Positions 57,734 through 64,000 of a DNA stretch of 64,000 nt are shown one piece after another. The stretch is taken from positions 4,935,451 to 4,999,450 of the forward strand of contig CM036209.1 in the NCBI GenBank assembly GCA_020631735.1, given 5' to 3'. Numbering within the stretch: the first letter of the stretch is position 1; each line of letters opens with the position of its first letter. Source of the DNA: Saccharum officinarum. Lineage: Eukaryota > Streptophyta > Magnoliopsida > Poales > Poaceae. The notes below the pieces were generated by a model. It did not search any database. It saw only the letters and a list, made by a program, of their open reading frames with translations, and was not told the DNA's origin. The translations under genes and the position numbers were made by a program.

Positions 57734-59657
57734 TTACGTCAGACAAAGGTCACAGAGCAGTGACTCCAGAGGAGAAGCAGCCGTCGGTACTTGAGCCACA
57801 GAGATTTTGCACTTGTTGGATGCCCGAGGAGAGTCCTTTAGTGACGCGATTGCGTCCTCTGGTAACAGCAACGATGCCCACATCGTGGGGTGGAGGTGAA
57901 GGGTCACTGAAAGCAAGCTTTTAGAAGGCCTTGGATGAGGGCAAGCTCAGCTCCTCCTTTGTAATCTTTGAAGACGAGCTTCGTGAGCGACTCCTTGACG
58001 CATACTGGAACGCAGGGTAGGCGCCAGGACTTGGCGAGGTTCTCATCATCGTCCTCACCGCCCGGTGGGATGCTATCAGCACGCTGTATAGAGTACAGAT
58101 ATTTAGCAGTAGCGTCAGCAAGGAATTGAACTTGAACGAAGGCAAACAATCAATGTGTGCGCGCTCATATTATTGCTCACCGTGATGGTAAGGTCCGACA
58201 GCACTGGCAATTGACTCAGAAGCTCCACAAGCGCTGTTGGTTGCCCGGGTACACACACGTGGATGGCAAGGCCGAGGGTGGTAAGGTGGTGCAGCGATTC
58301 CTTTCTCTTTCTCTTGAAATGAGGACCCAGAGCTCCATGTATCTCAATGACGTGCAGAGGGAGCGCTACTGCCTTGAGCTCTTGCAGCGCGCCTGCCTCC
58401 TGCAACACGATGGATACGTTGCTGCTGCCAGCAGCGCCGGGCACATGGGCAACAATGCCAATCTTGAGGAACCTCAGTTACTGGATAGTAAGAGTTGTAG
58501 CGGTGCACTTCCAAAATCTGAGGCTACGGAGCGAGGTAGACTCGATGTTGAGGCCTTCTGCTGGATCCAATCTGGCCGTTCCGGGACGACGGCCCAAGAG
58601 GTTGCACCAGCCCATGGTCAGGCACTCCAGCAGCCGGACCGTCTTGGACAAGTCCGCCACCGTGAACCTGCACTCCGTGAGGCTCAGCGTACTGAGGGAG
58701 GCGCAGCACCAACCGCCGTCCGCGAGCTCCGCGGTGATGTCGACGAACCCAATCGCCAACGTGGTGAGCATGTCGCAGAGGGAACAGCACGGAGGGGACG
58801 TCGCGGTACAGGTTGAAGACGACCAGTTCCTCGACTCCCTTGGCCGAGAGCGCGTCCACCCAGGACGCCAGCGTGCCCGCGTCGGGGCAGGTCGACGAGT
58901 CGAGTCGGAACGAGCAGACTGGCCCAGGGTGGTGACCAAGAATCGTCGTCAGAGCATCCACGTGATCGCGTGGCTGTGGCTGGTCCGACGGGTGGCCAAC
59001 GACGACGTCCGCCAGACGCCGGTCGTGCAGCACGAGCGGCCGAGTCTCCCATGGCGGAACGGCTCGCCGGTAGACGAACAAGTCGAAAAGGTAGGGGTCG
59101 TACTCGTCGAGAATCGTAGCCTCCTGCGGCTTAGGGAGGGCCTTAAGCGCCTTGGCGATGAGGGCCCCCCGAAGCAGCTTCCGGTTGAGGGCTGAGCGCT
59201 CAGCCCTCTTGCCGCAGCCCACCCCCGCGACCGTAGCGGCCGCCGTGGCCGCCTGCGCTGCGCCCTTGCTGCTCCGCCCTCCGCCGCGACGAGATGCATC
59301 CCCGCGCTCCATCCTCGCCGGAAGAAGAGACGGGGTGGGAGCTCGCCTGAAGAAGAGACGGGGTGGGAGCTCGCCCGAAGAGACGGGCGCGTGCAGCGGT
59401 GGAGGTGGAGGGAGGGTGGGGCAGACGTCGTCCTTCTCCATCTTGCCACCCTCCGCCCCGTCGACAAGTGGCGCCGTGTCCCAGGCAGCGTCGTCGGGGA
59501 GCAGAGCCCGAGCCCGGTGGAGGAAGGCGCTGGAGACGGCAGGTGGCGGAACGACGTCGAGCAGGACGTCCGCCTCGCTGCCCATCGGTCCGAGCTCGGG
59601 CGCCCGGTCCGGAAGGGCCCAAGGAATGCCGCCGCGTCCGCCCGACGATGACGACAT
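57734..59657 (-). pseudogene. F-box/LRR/FBD-type gene pseudogene, copy 2
   Basis: The same structure and shared lesions as 25771-27686. It has two rather than three 28-bp repeat units and about 28 extra bases near 59215-59242. Frameshifts between the F-box and LRR parts and the in-frame TAA persist. Confidence 0.65.
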
Positions 59658-60487
59658 GCGGGGGCTGTCGCGCGCGCGGCGAGGTTGCTGTTGAGGGGCG
59701 GTTTCGTGGTCGAGGGGTTTGGGGGGAAATTGAACGGGGAATTCGAATCGAGGATGAACGGGGGAGGGGGATGGGCGGTTATATTGCGGGCCCGACCTCG
59801 GCAACCGCCGCCGCCTTTCCCAATACAGGTAGGTAGGAGCGGCGGTTTCTGGGAGCACGCCCACAATGCGGGTGCGGCCGGCCGGCGGGGCCTCGAACGG
59901 AACCCCGTGGGCTCAAGCGCAAGCGGCCACACTGTGTCCGCCCGTCCGGTGACGCTGACGAGTTACGGTACGCGCAAGAGAGCACTAGCTTGTCGGTGAG
60001 CTGTGCACCGGCCGCGTCGCCTGCTCGCCGCGCCGCTCATCTACAGTGTCCGTGCGTGCACCGACCGGTTCACGAACACGCGCGGGCTCAGTCAGGTGCT
60101 TGATCACCGCGCTCAGGTTCAGTTCAGCAGCGCCTTGTTCAGGTCGTTTGTCCGGTACGGCGGCGCAGCCCTGCCTGGTGCGTTGGCCACCATGGCGCCG
60201 CCAGGCCGCGGTGGGCTCGCAGTGCTGTTTGTTAAAGGATAAAATCAGGTCAGGTTAGTTGCAATGTATCTGGACGCATGGTCCATGACTTGTAACCGAA
60301 GATGTACATGCTAGTTGTTACCTGAGTTTGTTAGGTTTGTAATCTAGGTTGTAATCCTTACTTGAGATGTAAGCCACGCAGGGGGCTATTCCCTGCCTAT
60401 ATTAACAAGCAACCGAGAGCCCCAAAGGGTAATCTCGTTCACGCCATTTCACATGGTAAAGAGCCTACTTCCACACAGAATTCCTCC

Positions 60488-61717
60488 ATGGCGTTCCCTT
60501 CCTCATCCTCCGCAGTATCTGCTGCCATCTCCCTCACCACTTTCCTCCCGCCGGTGACAGAGAAGCTCACCCGCGCCAACCACCAGTCATGGAAGGCGCA
60601 GGTCATCTCGGCGTTGCGAGGCGCCCAGCTCGCCGACTGGCTGGAGTCCACAGCCACTGCTCCGGCGAAGTTTCTACCTGTGGAGGTGGGGAAAGAGGCA
60701 GATTCACCCAAGCCGAATCCTGATCATGCTCCTTGGGTGGCAAAGGACCAGATGGTCCTGAGCTATCTGCTCACGAATCTCTCCAAAGAGATCCTCGGTC
60801 ACGTCAACACCGAGGTGACGGCGAAGGGCGCGTGGATGGCGATCGAGGTGATGTTCGCGTCGCAATCTCGCGCCAAGGTCATCAGCACCCGGATGGCATT
60901 AGCAAATGCCACCAAGGGAGCCTCCACCATTGGCGAGTACTTCGCCAAGATCAAGTCCTTGGCCGATGAGATGGCGGCGGCCGGGCGACGTCTTGAAGAT
61001 GAGGAGATAATCTCCTATCTGCTCAACGGCCTAGATGCGGACTACGACTCGGTTGCGACGCCTGTTGCAAATCGGGTTGAGCCCATCTCTGTGAGCGAGC
61101 TGTTCACACAGCTCGTGGCTCATGAGCAGCGACTGGATCTCCGCAACGGCGGCAGCTCGTCCTCAGCCAACATGGCAGCCAAAGGAGGCCGCAACGGTGG
61201 CAACGGCGGCAACAATTCCTCCCGTGGTGGAGGAGGACATTGCGGCGGAGGGCGCAACAATGGTGGTCGTGGCAACCGCGACGGCTTTGGCCGTGGCAGC
61301 GGTAGCCGCAGCAACTTTCAAGCTGGCCTCTTTTGCCAGGTGTGTGGGAAGGAAGGCCACCTGGCCTTTCGCTACTTCAAGCGATTCGACCGCGACTTCA
61401 CCGGCCCACCTCAGAAATCGGCGTCCTCGGCAACAACTCAGTCCTACGCCGTGGACACCAACTGGTACATGGATACCGGTGCCACGGACCACATCACCAG
61501 CGAGCTAGAGAAGCTCACCTCCCACGACAAGTACCACGGCGGTGACCAAGTTCACACGGCCAGTGGCTTAGGTATGGAGATCCAGCACATTGGTCATGGT
61601 GTTTTACGTTCCCCAGTTAATGATCTACATCTTAAAAATGTCCTCCATGTTCCTTCCGCAAACAAAGATCTTCTTTCTGTTAATCGCTTAGCAAGAGATA
61701 ACCATGTCTTTTTTTGA
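60488..61717 (+). pseudogene. Copia gag-protease, copy 2
   Basis: A 409-residue open frame. It has the gag core, the Gly/Asn-rich region, the degenerate knuckle CQVCGKEGHLAFRY and then the protease motif WYMDTGATDH near 61470, which copy 1 has lost. The frame ends at TGA 61715 in a T7 run that copy 1 shares, which separates it from integrase. Confidence 0.8.
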
Positions 61718-62879
61718 GTTTCACCCGGATCACTTTTGTGTTAAGAAGCAGGAGACGAAGAGAACTCTTCCCACCGGGCCATGTAGAGGTGGCCTCTACC
61801 CTGTCAAGTCGTCGAATAAAGAAGTGCTTGGAGTATCCAAGCTTCCTGCGTCCTTGTGGCACCATCGGTTAGGGCACCCTGCATCACCTGTTGTCCAGCG
61901 CGTGCTCAACCTCCACAAGCTTCCTTTCATCAATGAGTCCAATAAAGTCAGCGTGTGTGACGCTTGCCAAAGGGGCAAAAGCCATCAGCTACCGTACCCT
62001 AGATCCTCTAGTGTTTCATCTAGTGTTTTGGATCTTGTTTTCTCCGATGTATGGGGCCCCGCTCCAATTTCAGTTGGTCGCAATAATTACTATGTGAGCT
62101 TTATAGATGATCATAGTAAATTTACATGGATATATCTCTAGTGTCGTAAATCTAAAGTTTTTCAATGTTTTCGCGATTTCCAAACACTTGTTGAACGCCA
62201 ATTTGATCGAAAAATCCGTGCTATACAAACGGATTGGGCTGGGGAGTATCAAGCCTTGAACTCCTTCACGCGCATGGGCATTTCACACCATGTGTCGTGT
62301 CCACATGCACACCAACAAAACGGTTCTACCGAGCGAAAACACAGGCATATTGTAGAAGTTGGCTTAACTCTCCTTGCTCATTCTAGTATGCCCTTAAAGT
62401 TTTGGGATGAGGCTTTCCTCACTGCTGTTTTCTTGATCAATAGATTGCTGTCCAAAGTCATTAATAATGATACTCCATTCTTTCGTCTCTATGGTCAGCA
62501 GCCGGACTACACCTTCCTCCGCTCCTTTGGCTGCGCGTGTTGGCCTAATATGCGACCCTACAACTCCAAGAAGCTCGCCTTCAGATCCACCAAGTGTGTG
62601 TTCCTAGGGTATAGTAACAAACATAAAGGATATAAATGCCTTGACCCATCTGTTGGACGCATCTATATTTCACGTGATGTCATTTTTGACGAATATGTTT
62701 TCCCATTTGCCTCCTTACATCCCAACGCTGGTGCACAACTTCGCGCCGAGATCACTCTTTTGCCCGATGCTCTCCAAAATCCTAGTCATGGGGACATGTA
62801 TTCACCTAATCATGATGCTGTTTCTTCTGTGCCTACTAACCCCTCACCAAATTCTGTTGAAGATTTGATGCATACATGA
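61704..62879 (+). pseudogene. Copia integrase region, copy 2
   Basis: The pre-integrase and integrase motifs are as in copy 1. It is interrupted by a private TAG at 62139 (TTG in copy 1) and the shared TGA at 62877. It has one codon fewer than copy 1 near 62262. Confidence 0.75.
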
Positions 62880-63149
62880 ACAAACTCGGCGCTAAATTAT
62901 CAAGAATCAGCACAGGGAGATCGATATTTCATGTGCCCTCACCCTGGTGACAACACAGATCCCCACCCTGATCCTCTACGCTCTGGCGTCCGAGGCGCAG
63001 GTGCATCCGCTTCACCCTCTGTGTCGGCCCAGCGACAGCAGCTGCACCCCATGTCTGGCTCGGCGACGATTCCTCCTTCCGGATCCTCTGCGCCTCCACC
63101 TGAGTTTCACGTCTCTGCGTCTTCTGGTGGCGTGCCGCACCCGGATCCC

Positions 63150-64000
63150 AGCGCCGGGGGGACAGGGGCCACGGAGGCGGCACCAACCTCGACAACGATC
63201 CTATCGCCTGATCTCTCTGCGTCGGGATCCTCTACGGCAGCTGCTCCTGTTCCCGATCCTGTGGCTGCTCTGGCACAACGTCCTGTCACGCGGGCTCCAC
63301 GTGGAATTCAGAAGCCAAAAACGTACACTGATGGTACCATTCGCTGGGGCATGCTTGCTGCTTCCTCTACAGATGAACCCAGATCTCTGGATGAGGCGTT
63401 TCGTGACAAGAATTGGTGTATGGCCATGGAAAGTGAGCATCAAGCACTCTTGAAGAATCAGACGTGGCATCTTGTGCCTCGTCCTAAAGGCAAAAATGTC
63501 ATTGGTTGCAAATGGGTGTACAAAGTTAAACGCAAGGCAGATGGGTCCATAGATCGATACAAGGCTCATCTCGTCGCAAAGGGGTTCAAACAACGCTATG
63601 GCCTTGACTATGAAGACACTTTCAGTCCGGTGGTTAAGGCAGCAACCATAAGACTCATTCTGTCCATTGATGTCTCAAGAGGTTGGTCACTACGTCAGCT
63701 GGACGTTCAAAATGCATTCCTACATGGGATTCTAGAAGAAGAGGTTTATATGGATCAACCGCCGGGCTATGCTGACAAGGTGCACCCTGGGTATGTATGC
63801 AAGCTAGACAAAGCTCTTTATGGCTTGAAGCAAGCTCCGAGGGCATGGTACGCAAGACTTTGCAAGAGGCTGCAGTCACTTGGGTTCATTCCATCAAAGG
63901 CGGATACGTCATTGTTCCACTACAGCTGGGGTAATCATAGTCTCTTTGTGCTTGTCTATGTAGATGACATCATTGTCGCGAATTCTTCACAAGATGCAAC
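63150..64000 (+). pseudogene. Copia reverse transcriptase, copy 2, partial
   Basis: The frame is continuous from the Ser/Pro-rich linker into RT ([39 protein letters not shown]) and open to the window end. The extra G near 63160 keeps linker and RT in frame, unlike copy 1. Confidence 0.75.

Larger units (their letters stand above)
52014..64000 (+). repeat. Segmental duplication, copy 2
   Basis: Colinear with 20307-32726. Differences are scattered substitutions plus a few indels: copy 2 keeps a 273-bp zinc-knuckle segment and a 14-nt protease segment, and lacks one 0.7-kb tandem unit. It continues beyond the window. Confidence 0.9.
60230..64000 (+). mobile_element. Ale-type Copia element, copy 2 (window ends inside RT)
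   Basis: The 5' LTR is 60230-60453, preceded by CTGTT (60225-60229) as in copy 1, so it is the same insertion event. The window ends within reverse transcriptase, just after YVDDIIV. Confidence 0.9.

Overview
The window is nuclear DNA of a plant, almost certainly a panicoid grass of the Andropogoneae type (sorghum, sugarcane, Miscanthus or maize relatives). The reasons are spliced plant genes with GC-rich exons, Maximus/SIRE-type Copia elements, Tourist and Stowaway MITEs, a CACTA element with TTTGCCGAGTG subterminal repeats, and a 100-N assembly gap. There is no operon structure, CRISPR array or rRNA. The assignment is inference from element families; no species-specific gene was seen.

Layout. 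1-1862: part of a minus-strand Ty3/Gypsy LTR. 1890-4058: SIRE solo LTR. 4546-7935: NAC-type pseudogene, interrupted by a second SIRE solo LTR (5687-7883) with a perfect AGTGA target-site duplication. 7950-9190: MITE cluster. 9444-10946: intact NAC-domain gene with acidic repeats. 11284-13181 (-): six exons of a BAT1-type amino-acid permease that lacks its C-terminal half. 13976-18835: a MITE, then Mutator-like arms around the 3' part of a SIRE element. 19664-20306: truncated auxin-amido-synthetase (GH3) pseudogene. 20307-33875: first copy of a large segmental duplication, holding a LINE tail, a SIRE remnant, an 848-bp DNA transposon, a CCHC retroelement ORF, an F-box/FBD pseudogene and a complete Ale-type Copia element. 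33876-41272: degenerate repeats, a partial SIRE LTR, a (TA)n tract and two LINE fragments, one with a nested CACTA element. 41867-42472: RING-H2 gene. 44012-45995: tandem GRXS16-like gene fragments with Mutator-like sequence. 46328-46427: gap. 46428-51362 (-): 5' part of a SIRE element. 52014-64000: second copy of the segmental duplication, running off the window.

Only two genes look intact: the NAC-domain gene and the RING-H2 gene. The permease is open and correctly spliceable over six exons but incomplete. The rest is a nested record of transposition, solo-LTR formation, truncation and duplication, in which several target-site duplications and shared or private mutations give the order of events.

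The most notable unexplained signal is a common promoter plan in SIRE LTRs. A dense array of CG-rich dyad motifs ends about 50-54 bp upstream of the TATA box, and an AACGG element sits 18-20 bp upstream of it. The plan is kept in five LTRs although the dyad sequence differs between LTR types. A sixth LTR has a third motif type at about 62 bp and no AACGG element.
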